In this document: positions 34,328 to 45,640 of the stretch, piece after piece
How the letters are laid out: every line of letters begins with the position of its first letter
Numbering within the stretch: position 1 is the first letter of the stretch
Assembly (NCBI GenBank): GCA_031769625.1
Contig: JAUIMM010000171.1
Span: forward strand, 248,001-312,000
Reading direction: 5' to 3'
From: Taudactylus pleione
Taxonomy: Eukaryota; Chordata; Amphibia; Anura; Myobatrachidae
Length of the DNA: 64,000 nt
Translations under genes and position numbers: made by a program
Notes under the pieces: model-generated
What the model was told of the DNA's origin: nothing
Databases searched by the model: none
Seen by the model: only the letters and a program-made list of their open reading frames with translations

Positions 34328-34975
34328 TTTATCAAAATAGAAAATACAACTAACTTTATTAATATCCATGGTTGGAAAAATTCACTAACTCCTAAACTCA
34401 CCTTATCAAATGAAAACCTCACTACGATCGATCACTTCAATGCAAACCAAAAGTGTCTATTCATTTCTGTCCTAGATTAGTTACATTTCCTTTCACCTAA
34501 ACTCAGCAACTGCTCAAGAATAAATATTTCACATGTTAGTGCTATATAAAATGTTATATTAATCCTGCAAAATCAATATCACAATTTTTAACATATACAA
34601 TTTTGTCCTAAAAACGAGTATTATATTTTTCTTTAATAGTATTGTAGAAATATTAAATAATAGGCCAGAGTGCATTATAGGGTAAAATGTTTAAAATGTT
34701 TAATTCATTTTAATCTGGAACCAGAATGATTCATATTCCATCATTTTACATGACATTTTTTACATGTACATAATATAATGATTAAATGCAGAAAGATTCA
34801 ATATTGAACACTATATATTTCAGTGAGTGCATGTTCTGGTATATGCCCTCCTTCACAATGTTAGCCTAGAGCTTAAAAGCATTTGTCATTGTGCATATGT
34901 AACTGCTTGTGTAAAAGTATGGTTTTACTGCATTTGGATTGCTTTTTCCTACAAGCCTTTAGTAAGATGTCCCAA
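34328..34975. other. No recognisable feature
   Basis: AT-rich sequence; short ORFs without motifs. Confidence 0.4.
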
Positions 34976-35660
34976 ATCCATTGTGCTCAGAGCAAAATTA
35001 AACCAGTTAGATAAAGACCTCATTGACTTTAGTTAAGTCTTAGAATTTTTTTTTTAATGGTTCACAAAGTACTTTATTCTCATAAGTAGTCAGATATTTT
35101 TACAGTGCAGCTGAACTAAATTTATAGTTCCAGACAATATTACAACAGAGTTATGGGGACTGATTCTAATATGCATGACGTCATCAAAGCATGGTTTACT
35201 ACCTTATGCTAATCTACATTTCCAAAGGGCTAATGCAAGGATCCATGCTGCTTTAAGTGGGAAGCCACTTTGTCCACTGTTCCATCCTCAGATGCAATCA
35301 TAATCATTAGTATCAGCACTTGCACAACTTGCATGCTAGGTGGAAGAGATCTGTCTGAAATGGGCTTCCCTTCTCAATACGCATAACACAGAATAGTTTG
35401 AAACGCTAGCTACATACCCAAAATACACTACTATGTCACTGCCAAGTTCTTTCCCCAAATACCCATTTCACATACACTAAAGAGAGATCCGGCCAAGATC
35501 CCATCCAACTCATAATCGACAAGAAATATGCAAATTAAATGTATCTAACTGATAATCAGGTTCATTGTCTACAAATATTAAATAAAATATCTCAAAATGT
35601 ATTCCATTTGTTACCTGATATCCATGTAACATATAGTGTATAATATAATCAATTTTTGAT
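34976..35660. repeat. Non-coding repeat, copy B (partner at 1-330)
   Basis: This matches the start of the window in the same orientation, with about 365 bp (35,155-35,520) inserted after ACAACAGAGTTAT. Similarity fades near 35,660. Confidence 0.6.
35155..35520. mobile_element. Inserted repeat of the CTGATTCTGAGT MITE family
   Basis: Absent from copy A of the surrounding repeat. It begins GGGGACTGATTCTAATATGC and contains CCTTATGCTAAT and a GGCTAATGCA-like word, both also present in the element starting at 41,968. The right end near 35,520 is inferred from the return of similarity to copy A. Confidence 0.5.
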
Positions 35661-36230
35661 TGTCATCACAAGAGTAGCACAAGTGTGATATCCTGTAGAG
35701 GTGAGGATACAGCTAGTGTGATGGTGGGTGCAATCTGGAGGTAATTCTGTCAAACAACCTTCTACCTTTGGTGGTGACTCCCAACACAGACCACAGAGAG
35801 GCAAGGGTTCCCCAACCAGACACAGACAAGGAGAGACAAACTGCAAATGGAATCTAGATTTATTTCTAGTAGGCAAAACTTACTGGAAAGATCAATGCTA
35901 TAGAATAATAGGCTTGTTTCAAATATTTAAATAAACACATAATAAATTACAATAATACTTGCTATTACTGTTTTTCTAAATGGAATAAAACAGCACTGAT
36001 TGTTGTAGCTATTTCAAGACTATACAAAAATCAGCTATATTACTTTAAGTGTTTAGAATGATGTTTTTTTTATTTATTTGATTATTACATATACTAAATT
36101 AGCAAGTACTTTACACATTAGTAAAGTGTCCCAATAACCTAATATGGAGGACCATGTTGAGGCCCTTTAAAGTGTTTACACAACTGAGGGTAAAATATCA
36201 ATATTGCAGTGCTGAAATGTAAAGTATGAT
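35661..36230. other. No recognisable feature
   Basis: Contains overlapping short ORFs on both strands near 35.65-35.93 kb without recognisable domains, followed by AT-rich sequence. Confidence 0.35.
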
Positions 36231-36235
36231 CAGTG

Positions 36236-36757
36236 GGCCTGATTCAGACCCGTTCATGAGCGCTATGCGCTCGCAAGCAGGTTGATGGTGGCCCAGTGCG
36301 CATGCACATGACAGAGCCGGCTCCGTTGTGCGCATGCACGAGACCTGGATAGCGACGGGCAATACGTCGCTCCGGGTCTCGTACCAAAGGGGGCGTGCAG
36401 TTGATGTTGAGTGACAGCACATCCAATTTGGTGGGCGGGCCGGGGGCGTGGCTGCCCAGAAGGAGGCGTTCCCATGGGAACACCTACTGTCTGGGGCCGG
36501 CCCCACTGACATCACAAGTGATGTCAGTGGGAGTGCTTTCAGCTCTGTTAGAGCCGAAAGCACTTCTGGGCTTGTGGCAACAAGACCCTACCACAAGGGT
36601 CTTGTCGCAAGCCCGATGGTTGCGATGGTCTTGACCATCGCGACCATCTTCCTGGCTGCTCGCTATAGCTGTGGGTGGTCACAGCTCTGAAAAACAAGAA
36701 GGATGGCCCTAATTCAGAGTGAGCTCTCTGTCAGTGCGTCCGGCTCTGAATCAGGCC
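36236..36757. mobile_element. Multi-hairpin MITE, 522 bp
   Basis: Ends read GGCCTGATTCAGACCCG and, inverted, GGCCTGATTCAGAGCCGG. The flanking CAGTG and CCGTT match only at 3 of 5 positions, so the target duplication has decayed. The hairpin chain follows the elements at 32.7 and 57.5 kb, including the perfect-looking CCCACTGACATCAC / GTGATGTCAGTGGG palindrome near 36,502-36,531 and AGGGTCTTG / CAAGACCCT near 36,582-36,605. The central GGGGGCGTGC hairpin is worn here. Confidence 0.8.
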
Positions 36758-38395
36758 CCGTTTCTCTATATCAAAAATAGTACTTGTTGTAAGAATGGGT
36801 TTCTCTCACCAAATCAGACAACAAAAACATGACACAGCTTCCCCTCCAGAAATCAGGAACAACAAACAATTGGACAGGACTTGTCTTCAGATAATCTGTT
36901 TCTCCCCAGCAAATATCTCTCAATTGACTCCCAGGAAAAATGTCCAGACAGGTAACTCGCCCAACCAGGGAGAAGTAAGTTAATATGAAAAGGCACTGAT
37001 GGAACACTGATGACGTGTTTTGAAACGTCCCAGTCTCTTCTTCAAGGCTTACCAGAATATGAAGCCAGGCATTGTGCTTAAAAAAAATTAATAACTATTT
37101 TTTATTTTTTCAAATAAGCCATGGATGCTAGTGGGAAGTTTTGACTTGCGCAGTTGCAGACTCCCTGCTACCGCCGGTCAAAGATGCTGAAAATGGGAGA
37201 GTGCTATTCAGCAGATAGGTGAGTTAACACTCTCCCTCTTCGGCAATTTAATACATCCTGGTGGTAAATGGCCCTGCATCAACTCAATACTGGGCAAGCA
37301 GGACATTACATATAAGGTGAGTTAAACAAAGTAATAATACATCTTCCCCTTAAACACTCCTGCTGATTTCTGCTTGTCTCTGTGCTTTATCTCTGCTGGT
37401 AACTGTCTTTTCTCTCCCCATCTTTATTTCAATCTCTCTTAGCTGTTTATTTCTGCTCAATGGTGTCTTCCAGCTCTCCTCTCTCAACAGCTATCACTGC
37501 TCCAATTGCTCTTTTTAAAATAAACTTTATTTAAAATGGCACTGTCCTCTGCACCCTTTTCCAAAATGGCAACTGTGGGTTATCACACATGATCTGAAAC
37601 CCTAAGATAAATATGTGAACAAATACTAGCACTAAAAATGAGCCACAAGCCATGAACAGGTATCACCTTTGATGCCCCATTTAAGTCTCAAGCCCATCCA
37701 AATTTAAATTAGTGAAGCAGCCAACTCATTACAAATTAGTTTCAAGGAATAGGCAGAAACTGCACTATATACAGAGTCTTTGTACAGCTTAGACATTAGC
37801 TTTTCCTATCTAGCATATGCAATAGGCTGAGGCCATGCACACAGATCTTTAATAAGCCTTCAGTAAATTAACATAAAATGTATTCTCAGCTGTGGCACAA
37901 CAGTGACATTTGCTTTGTCTCTGATAATCGTCTAGCCTAAGGCACATTGTCTTGTAAATTTGAGGAACTGGTTATGCTGTCAAAGGCTGTTTACTGCAGC
38001 ATTGGGAAGAGTGGATCTGAAATTATTAGCCACTTGTCAGGGAAAATTTCTATATTGTGTTATGTAGCAAAAAAGCTTTTGTGCAACATCTGACAAATGC
38101 ATTTAGATTATCCTGAGGGGTCCCAGCAAAATGCATAAATGAGAGAAATAAACAACTATATTCATACTATACTGATGAAAAACAGTTATCAAAAAGGATC
38201 CAATACTAATTAAAATGTGTCTAGAGATTTTTGCAAACAGAATTATTTATTGATGTTTCCAGAAAATTTAGCACCATTTCACTATATGCTACTCCCTATT
38301 TTTTTCATCTTATTCACATCGTAACCACATATATATTAACTTATAGAACTTGATTCAGGGGTGGGAGTAAGGCAAAAAAGAGCAAGTAACTGTGT
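36758..38395. other. No gene recognised
   Basis: The region includes a GACGTGTTTTGAAACGTC near-palindrome at 37,011-37,030, a short GC-rich stretch near 37.13-37.24 kb, a C/T-rich stretch at 37.33-37.52 kb, and AT-rich sequence. Overlapping short ORFs near 36.8-37.0 kb carry no domain. Confidence 0.35.
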
Positions 38396-38397
38396 AA

Positions 38398-38724
38398 TTA
38401 GAGCCTGATTCAGCAGTGCATGCAAGTGTGCAGAATGGGTCAAGCTAAGACGCACGCAAGCCCTTGAATGCCTCTGCCTGATTAACAGGCAGAGGCATTT
38501 AAGGGGTGGTATGGGGTGAGCAAGGCTGGCGTTCCTGGAAACGGGGTGTGTCCACCCCAGTTTCCGGGAGTGGGCAGCCCAGGGACTGCATGGGCGTATG
38601 CAGTCTGCAGGGCTCGCAAGCTTGCCAGCCTGAGGTTTACTCAGCTGGCCAGCTGCTCGGCACCGATCCCAGTCTCCTGTATTTGCATTATTGCTTGAAT
38701 AAACCTTGCTGAATCAGGCTCTTA
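38398..38724. mobile_element. MITE, 321 bp, TTA-flanked, with internal hairpins
   Basis: The element spans 38,401-38,721. Perfect 15-bp ends GAGCCTGATTCAGCA are inverted at the two termini, flanked by TTA on both sides, a 3-bp duplication as made by PIF/Harbinger elements. Inside are the hairpins AATGCCTCTGCCTG / CAGGCAGAGGCATT (about 38,467-38,500) and GAAACGGGGTG / CACCCCAGTTTC (about 38,538-38,566). Confidence 0.7.
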
Positions 38725-38880
38725 GACAAACAATGATGCAATACAAGGGGTGCAAATATATTTATTGTTTTTGAAAGCATGGAAAATTATGTCTGCTTCT
38801 GCATGCAGCACACAAATACAGAGCACCTTTTTTTACACAGCTATTTCAATTTGAGTTTGGACCTCTCTCAAATATAAGTC

Positions 38881-40269
38881 TGTCTACACTACTAGCGGTG
38901 GTGCAGCCAGTGGCTTGCATCAGGGCTCGCTGTGGTGCAGGCACCCATAGCCCCTGCAGCCAACAGCGCCACTTTACCTGTCACCAGTGTCTCCCGGGCC
39001 CCACAGTGTTGTGCAGACCGCAGTGAGTGGGGTCTGCACTATTCAACAAACACCGCTTCCAGCCCCAGGTAGTATACTCCTATTACACGGCAGTGGTGTG
39101 TTTGTTTTGGCAGCCAATGAGAGTCCAACAGACTCTCATTGGCTGCTGCATCCACGGAGGGAGCTGGGCTGGAGCTCACTCATGAACTCCACCTTCCAGC
39201 TCCCACAGTGGGTGATGGAAGAGACATCATGACATCTCTCTCATAGTGAAGAGCGAGAGTGAGTCAGGAGGACGAAGGAGGAGACAGCAGCAGGTGCAGG
39301 AGTGGGAATTAAGGTAAGTGTTTTTTTTTTGTGTGTGTGTTTGTTCTATAGGCGGACTACTACTGGGGGAACTGCACATAGGGGGAACTACTACTGGGGG
39401 CAGTGCACATAGCGTGGAGTACTACTCTGGGGGCACTGCACATAGGCGGGACTACTACTGGGGGCAATGCACATAGTGGGGACTACTACTGGGGGCATTG
39501 CACATAGCGGTGACTACTACTGTGGGCACTGCACATAGCAGGGACTACTACTGGGGGCAATGCACATAGCAGGGACTACTTCTGGGGGTGCTGCACATAG
39601 CGGGGACTACTACTGGGGGCACTACACATAAGTGCAACTACTACTGGGAGCACTGCACATAGCAGGGACTACTACTAGGGGCAGTGTACATAGCGGGGAC
39701 TACTACTGGGGGCACTGCACATAGGGGGGAATACTACTGCGTGCACTGCACCAAGGGGGAACTACTACTGGGGGCACTACACATAGGGGAACTACTACTG
39801 GGGGCACTGCACATAGCGGGGGCTACTACTGGGGGCACTGTACATAGGGGGAACTACTACTGGGGGCACTGCACATAGCAGGGACTACTACTGGGGGCAG
39901 TGTACATAGCGGGGACTACTACTGAGGGCAGTGTACATAGTGGGGACTACTACTGAGAGCACTGCACATAGGGGGGAATACTACTGCGGGCACTTCACCT
40001 AGGGGGAACTACTAAAGGGGGCACTGCACATAGTGAGGACTACTACTGGGGGCACTACACATAACAGGGACTACTATTGGGGGCACTGCACATAGGGGAA
40101 ACAGCTACTGGGGGTACTTCATAGCAGGGGACTACTACTGGAGGCACTATATAAGGGGCACTTCTGGGGTCACTACATAGGGGTACCAATATGTGGGGCA
40201 CTGCATAGGGGGACCCAAAGCATATGCACCTGGGCCCACCACTCTCTAGTTCTGCCACTATGTCTACAC
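38881..40269. mobile_element. Non-autonomous hAT element, about 1.37 kb, with minisatellite
   Basis: The element lies at about 38,890-40,260. A perfect 9-bp TGTCTACAC is found on both sides (38,881-38,889 and 40,261-40,269), consistent with an 8-bp target duplication plus one shared base. The right end, inverted, reads TAGTGGCAGAACTAG; the left end is less regular (TACTAGCGGTGG). Like the elements at 28.4 and 31.1 kb it carries a hairpin with GACATCATGACATC (about 39,225) next to a GC-rich part and a long minisatellite. Confidence 0.75.
39348..40185. repeat. Minisatellite, nearly 30 units of about 30 bp
   Basis: The unit GGGACTACTACTGGGGGCACTGCACATAGC recurs (here described by its words GACTACTACTGGGGGCA and CTGCACATAG). 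Units vary at a few positions and are less regular at both ends. The short ORFs across it are repeat artefacts. Confidence 0.9.
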
Positions 40270-40375
40270 ATATTAAGTCTGTTCCTCGTGCAGTAAAACA
40301 TGGATTTGCCAAGGTGCACAGTTACTCTTTGTTGCTATACTCCCACCTCAGCATCAGGCCTGTAGGGCCAAACAT

Positions 40376-40514
40376 AATAGGGTGAGAGTTTAGCAGTAAA
40401 CTTTAAACACTTTTAAACTCGGCTAATGTAATAGTGTCCGAGAACGTGCAAATTCGCATTTTAAGACTAAATAAACCTCACATTTTCTAAACTCTCATCC
40501 TATTACATTTGGCA
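40376..40514. mobile_element. Palindromic MITE, about 140 bp (TAATAGGGTGAGAGTTTAG family)
   Basis: The left end GGCCAAACATAATAGGGTG and the inverted right end GCCAAATGTAATAGGATG continue into the shared word AGAGTTTAG; the two halves fold back on each other. A larger copy is at 47,647-47,892. Confidence 0.75.
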
Positions 40515-41965
40515 CATAGTGTCCTAGGTAGTAAGGATTAGTATTTTTGTTGCAAAGGAAATTGGTATAAAGTCGCATACAAGTATTAAGCAAAATGATG
40601 AGTGGCATGAGGCATGCTGCGGGTAACTTGTATCGAAGCTCTGTCTTTTACCTTTATACCCAGATAAGCAAAATGAGTCACACACAGAAACTAAATAAAA
40701 TGCCAGTTTCAGTATTTAGGGTGCAGTTGCAGGACACGGTGCAGAGTCTGTGGTAATATATCAGACTTACTTTAAAAAACCTTTTTTTATTTAATGGGAT
40801 TTGATCAATACAGCTATGATGCATTTTGTTTGTAATGTTTCATGGATACATTAAAGAACTAACTCTAGACCATCTACCCATAACCTGTGACCGGAAATGT
40901 GGTGCCGACATCGACCATACCCAACCAACACCTGTGAATAAGCATTTTCATTTTAATATAATAAAAAATGTTATCTGCCCAAAACAATTCTCCACGGATG
41001 CTGATGCCTCAAGCGACCACCCAGTGAGAATGTTCCTTGATCTTGCAATGAATCTCACACCTGCTCATAAATGATTTTAAGTCTTCTTAAAAATTTGCAC
41101 TACATAAAAAGCATGGCTTTGTGTATAAAACCTAAAATATCATAAAGAAAAACATAAACTTACAGTTAAACCATTGCAGCAAAACCTCCATACTCTCTTG
41201 CCCAGTCAATGCTACCTAGGCAGAATCCTTATACTTACAAGGTAAATACTGCGCTATGTAAATGATTTGATTATATTGTTGCTAAGACAACAATAGTATC
41301 AATATAGAGCTGTGAGCCTTTGAATCAAGCTACTTTTGCTGTCACATGAATTAAATCTGGAGTTATGCAATGGTTTTATAGCTTCCTTTTAGCTGTGTTG
41401 CATCTGAAAAGGTAATGAGGGTCATCAGCTATGTACCACTCTTATTATGGATAAATCATCCAGTTTTCTAGGATCAGTTTTCCAAAGCAAAATTGAAGCA
41501 TTTATCTGTAAATGTTGGGTAACATTAAAGTCCTCCACATCCATTTTAAAAGGATGATACACTTCAGGGTGAAAGCTCTTTATTGTCATGTATATCAGAG
41601 TTACTACAAAAGAGTAAGATCTGTATCTTATGCTATAACTATTTCTTTGAACTGATATAAATATTCTTCTGTGTGACTGTTCACTTGCTGTAAATAGTGT
41701 TATATATATTTCTCTGACATGTTATATAAAAAGAGCAAACATAAAGTAAAAGGAGGTGATGTTTGTAAAATATGAAATACAGTATTATACAAATAAACAA
41801 ATATGTAACAAAGATGATAGCATATAAGGAAAAGGCACTTGTTGCATAGCAAATAAAAAACTGTATATACTGTACACTCTATATTGTGGAAAATAAAAGA
41901 GAGCAACAAGATGAAGCATGTAAATACTCAAAGATAGTAATCACTAAATATGAATCTACCCACAG
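40515..41965. other. No recognisable feature
   Basis: AT-rich sequence. The ORF at 40,826-41,074 (+) is open for 82 codons without a recognisable motif; one more at 41,700-41,909 (-) is AT-driven. Confidence 0.4.
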
Positions 41966-41967
41966 AG

Positions 41968-42290
41968 GGGCTGATTCTGAGTAGCATGTAATGTGTCTGT
42001 AGATGTGAGCAGCCGCGGAAGCCAGATTACATCCTTATGCTAATGTGCCAGTCCCTGTGGCTAATGCAGGGGTTTGTGAGTCTACAAGCAGAAACCTGCC
42101 CCATCTGTAGATATTACACCAACTGCCGTTACTGTCATCCTTAGTTTCTGCACTTGCACCAACCCCATTCTACTTGCGAGATCCATCAAAAATGTTCTTC
42201 TCATAACCATACTCATGAAAGGATAACTGCATATACATCTTCAGAGAAAGGTATGCACACATTGATCGTAAGACTCTAGTAGAGAGAGAT
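41968..42290. mobile_element. Repeat of the CTGATTCTGAGT MITE family
   Basis: Begins GGGGCTGATTCTGAGTAGCA, with CCTTATGCTAAT as in 35.2 kb. The right end is uncertain. Confidence 0.45.
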
Positions 42291-42989
42291 AAAGTACCAA
42301 CCAATCAGCTACTAACTATAATTTTTCAAACACACCCTGTAAAATCATAGTTCAGAGCTAAGTGGTTAGTACTTTACCTCTCTCCACTTTATCTCAAAGC
42401 TTTGATAAATCTCCTCCTAATTTGGTTTGCAGAGTTAAGAAATTATGTCATTTCTTATAGGGACAAAAAATTACCCTGGTAATTGAACAGCAACCATTAG
42501 ACTCCATTCTTAATCCTAGAAAGGGAGTACCTGCCATGATGTCCGCACGCCTGCAATGATGATCCTTAGTTTTTGAGTATGACATCATATTCAGGTTAAG
42601 CAAGCAACATGGTAATGCTGATGGACTATCATGTTCTTGTCACAATTCAGTCACAATTAAGTTAAGTACCTTAAACCTTGTGATATGCAAGTACATTCTG
42701 AAGGCCAGCAAGAGCTGTCACCATTGAGGGCTGTCGAGCAGTCCTGTGGAATGGAGCAAAATTGCAGCAAGCACAAATGAAGCTGCATCTATAGAGAAGT
42801 TAGTAAATAACAGTTCTTAATGCTTTGGTGTAAAATTAGAAATTCCAAGCAACTATTAAAATGTTTTATATTTCGGCATTCAATCATCTCTATGTACAGA
42901 TTCATGCTATTTTACATAAGTACAAAGTACATACATATTATGAACAAAGATGTCAGTATTTACTAATAAACAATCTAGAAGACTCAAGC
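42291..42989. other. No recognisable feature
   Basis: Mixed intergenic-looking sequence up to the Harbinger terminal repeat. Confidence 0.4.
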
Positions 42990-43391
42990 TGCCCACACAC
43001 ATAGCGATTTTTTTCCCAATTTGGCTGATTTCGACGAATTGAACAGACAAATCGTGTAAAATAAGGGCAAATCATGAATTTCTACTCATGATCACAATGC
43101 CAATGCGCGTCCCCACTCGTCGTACCTCGCATCTTCTGATCTGCCGTGCTGTAGGGAAGATTTGCCAATCCGGGACATGATGGGTGCCGATCGTGAGGGT
43201 TTTTTCACTCATGATGAATCATAAAACTATTCGTACATCGCAGAATTTGACAGACAGGAGTCTGTACACACCCCTCTGCCATCTTGTGCAGCATTGTGAA
43301 GAGAACGAGAAGAAAGCATGATCAAGAGCCTGCACAACAAGTCAGGATTGCATCAGTTTGGTGAGTAATTGTACTGTATTAAATGCAACCC

Positions 43392-43650
43392 CACTGTCCA
43401 CCAATGTGTTCCACTCACCTACTCACCAATGTATGCCACCCACCTATAAATGCATGACTCAGCCACTGCCCGCCAGAATGAGGTGGGCGGTGGCTGGGTC
43501 ATGCATTTGGCTCCCACTGCCCACCAATGTGTGCTATTCACCTACCCACCAATGTATGCCACCCACCTATAAATGCATGACCCAGCCACTGCCCGCCAGA
43601 ATGAGGCAGGTGGTGGCTGAGTCATGCATTAAGCTCCCACCTACCCACCA
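43392..43650. repeat. Two tandem units of about 125 bp, each with a long hairpin
   Basis: CCACCAATGTATGCCACCCA followed by CCTATAAATGCATGAC occurs twice, near 43,420 and 43,545. Each unit contains an inverted repeat: ATGCATGACTCAGCCACTGC and its complement GCGGTGGCTGGGTCATGCAT around a short loop. The region is in the left arm of the Harbinger element. Confidence 0.8.
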
Positions 43651-43971
43651 ATGTGTGTCACCCACCTACCCACTATCTGGTCACCAATGTCATGGACCAC
43701 CTAATAATTAATTAGAAAACACTTAAAAAATGTAAAAAATTAATAAACAAACATATTCCAACAAGAGAAACAAATACATTACAACATCATAAACAATCAT
43801 ATTTAAACAACATAAAATATTTGCAAAAACATGTTAAAAATTAAATACAATACAGATCAAAAAACAATAAATTTCAAGTTAAAAAAATACAAATAAATAC
43901 AAAAAACACGTCATTACTGTAAAAAAAACACAATACAGTACATTAAAAAACACATCATTCCTGTAAAATGG

Positions 43972-44119
43972 GTCTACAACCTTTGGCCCTCCAGCTGCTG
44001 TGGAACTACACATCCCATCATGCCCTGCCACCATTTGGAACTAACAGCATGCTAAAACTGTGGCAGGGCCTCCTGGGATCTGTAGTTCAACAAAAGCTGG
44101 AGGGCCAAACGTTGAAGAC
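43972..44119. mobile_element. Palindromic MITE, 148 bp (GTAGTTCAACA family)
   Basis: GTCTACAACCTTTGGCCCTC at the left pairs with the inverted right end GTCTTCAACGTTTGGCCCTC, and the foldback continues through CCAGCTGCTGTGGAACTACA and the complement of TGTAGTTCAACAAAAGCTGG. It is nested in the left arm of the Harbinger element; a worn copy is at 6,863-6,972. Confidence 0.8.
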
Positions 44120-44329
44120 TAATGCTGTAAAAGAAAGAAAAACATTAAAATCGCAAAAAAAAACCATGTAATTCCTGTAAAAGAAATCACGATTACAATA
44201 CTATTACAAACATTAAAAACCTGTAAAAAGAAAATATAAAAACAATAAAAATTTTAACCATAACAACATAAAATATAACAAAACTATATACACTAATATT
44301 TATATGTCCTTTTTATATTCTTCCTAGAA

Positions 44330-44742
44330 ATGTCCATGGATAGTAAGTGTGAGTTTGTGACTGGATTCATAGAAATCCTACAGTCTAAAGAGTGTCTATG
44401 GCGGATATGCTGTCGACAATACCATAACAAGTCACACAAATTGGCAACTTTACAGATGTTGTTGGACTACACGAAAAGGTTAATTGCTGATGCTAACTTC
44501 TAAACTGTCCAGCAGAAAATTCAGAACCTGCATACAGTGTACATTAAAGAGATGAAGAAAGTCGATGACTCCAAAAGATCCGGCGCAGGCACCGATGACG
44601 TGTATCAACCTTCTCTGTGGTACTACAACCAGATGTCCTTCATAAGCGAGCAGGAGCCACAATAGCAGTCTCTAGTGTTGATGGCTGAGCAAGAGGGGAA
44701 GAGGAGGTTGCAGAAGTGACTGGACTGTCTGCTGAAGTTTTG
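44330..44742 (+). pseudogene. MADF-domain protein of the Harbinger element, exon 1
   Basis: MADF proteins are Myb-related DNA-binding partners found in some PIF/Harbinger transposons. After an acceptor-like TATTCTTCCTAG, the ATG at 44,330 opens the frame: FVTGFIEILQSKECLWRICC, then YHNKSHKLATLQMLLDYTKR, the classic MADF start with its LW pair. An in-frame TAA at 44,501 follows DANF; beyond it the same frame resumes with VQQKIQNLHTVYIKEMKKV and SKRSGAGTDDVYQPSLWYYN, the conserved end of the domain. A TAG at 44,663 coincides with a 1-bp frame shift, after which GEEEVAEVTGLSAEVL runs to a donor (TTG/GTAAGT at 44,743). The downstream exon is at 45,641. Confidence 0.8.
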
Positions 44743-45572
44743 GTAAGTAGTGACACACTACCAAACCTTTTAATGTTTTTGTAGTTCAATTGTCCAATAT
44801 AGTCAGTTAGTTCACAGACATTCCTCCTGCCCTGGCACCGAACCTGGTCCATTGAAATATGCCATGTGCTCCTCCCTGACTTCTTTGTCACGTGCGGTCG
44901 ATGTTGTTGAAATTGGTGGTGCAGACACAGATTTAAACTGGGAAATTCCTCCGGAGGTCCTACATCTTCTGGTCTAGCTGGGACTGGTCCTCGTTGGGTA
45001 GATTTTCTTCGCAGAAAGTTGTGCAGCACACAGCACGCCATCACAACCCAGTCTATCTTCTCCACATGTAGGTTGATGGTGGTGTGGAAAATGCGGAAGC
45101 GGTTGCTCAGTATTCCAAATGCATTTTCCACAATGCGCCATGCCCGTGATAGATGGTAGTTGTAGATCCTCTTCTCTCTGGTCAGGCCCCTCTGTGTAAA
45201 TGGCTTCATCACATGTTCATGTAATGCAAAAGCCTTGTCTGCGATGAAAATCTAATTTAGGCCTTGCTTTGTCTGGTCCAGTGAGGGCAAGTTATGTGTT
45301 TTGTTGGTGAGTCTCTGGTGTTTGAAGGACCAACCATCTGAAGCATGGCCATTCTTGTAGACATCCACAAACAGAAATTTGTAGATGGCATTCACCACTG
45401 CCATGAGAACATTGCTGAAGAATCCTTTGTAGTTGCAGTAATATGATCCAGTGTTGGCATGTGGGTTGATGCGGATGTGTTTTCCATCGATGGCTCCTCC
45501 ACAGTTAGGGAAATTCCAATGTTGTTCAAACTCTTTAGCAATGCTCATCCAGTCCTCCACGGTGTTAGGAAA
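44640..45572 (-). pseudogene. Harbinger (HARBI1-like) transposase, exon 2
   Basis: This holds the DDE nuclease that moves the element. On the minus strand an acceptor-like TTTTTACAG precedes FPNTVEDWMSIAKEFE. Then come WNFPNCGGAIDGKHIRI (first catalytic D), SYYCNYKGFFSNVLMAVV, FVDVYKNGHASDG, FIADKAFALHEHVMKPF (second D) and WRIVENAFGILSNRFRI (catalytic E), and CCVLHNFLRR, the usual HARBI1 landmarks in order. All three catalytic residues are present. One in-frame TAG at 45,252-45,254, between the first and second aspartates, splits the frame. The last 100 bp or so overlap exon 1 of the MADF gene on the other strand, so the real stop may have been earlier. Confidence 0.9.
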
Positions 45573-45640
45573 CTGTAAAAATAGTAAAAAATGGGTTAAA
45601 ACATGACTATAATATTTTTTTTAGTTTGTTTCCTATATAG

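Noticed and set aside
37000..37050. Second hammerhead candidate (CTGATGA followed by GAAAC)
   Set aside because: Both core words are present, but the sequence between them cannot form a stem II, and the apparent palindrome GACGT/ACGTC overlaps the core.
39348..40185. CRISPR-like regular repeat array
   Set aside because: Units are directly abutting with no unique spacers, and the sequence is from a vertebrate-type genome; it is a minisatellite.
43358..43711. Plus-strand ORF of 117 codons with repeated PTHQCMPPTYKCMTQPLP-like words
   Set aside because: Translation of the 125-bp tandem units with hairpins in the Harbinger arm.
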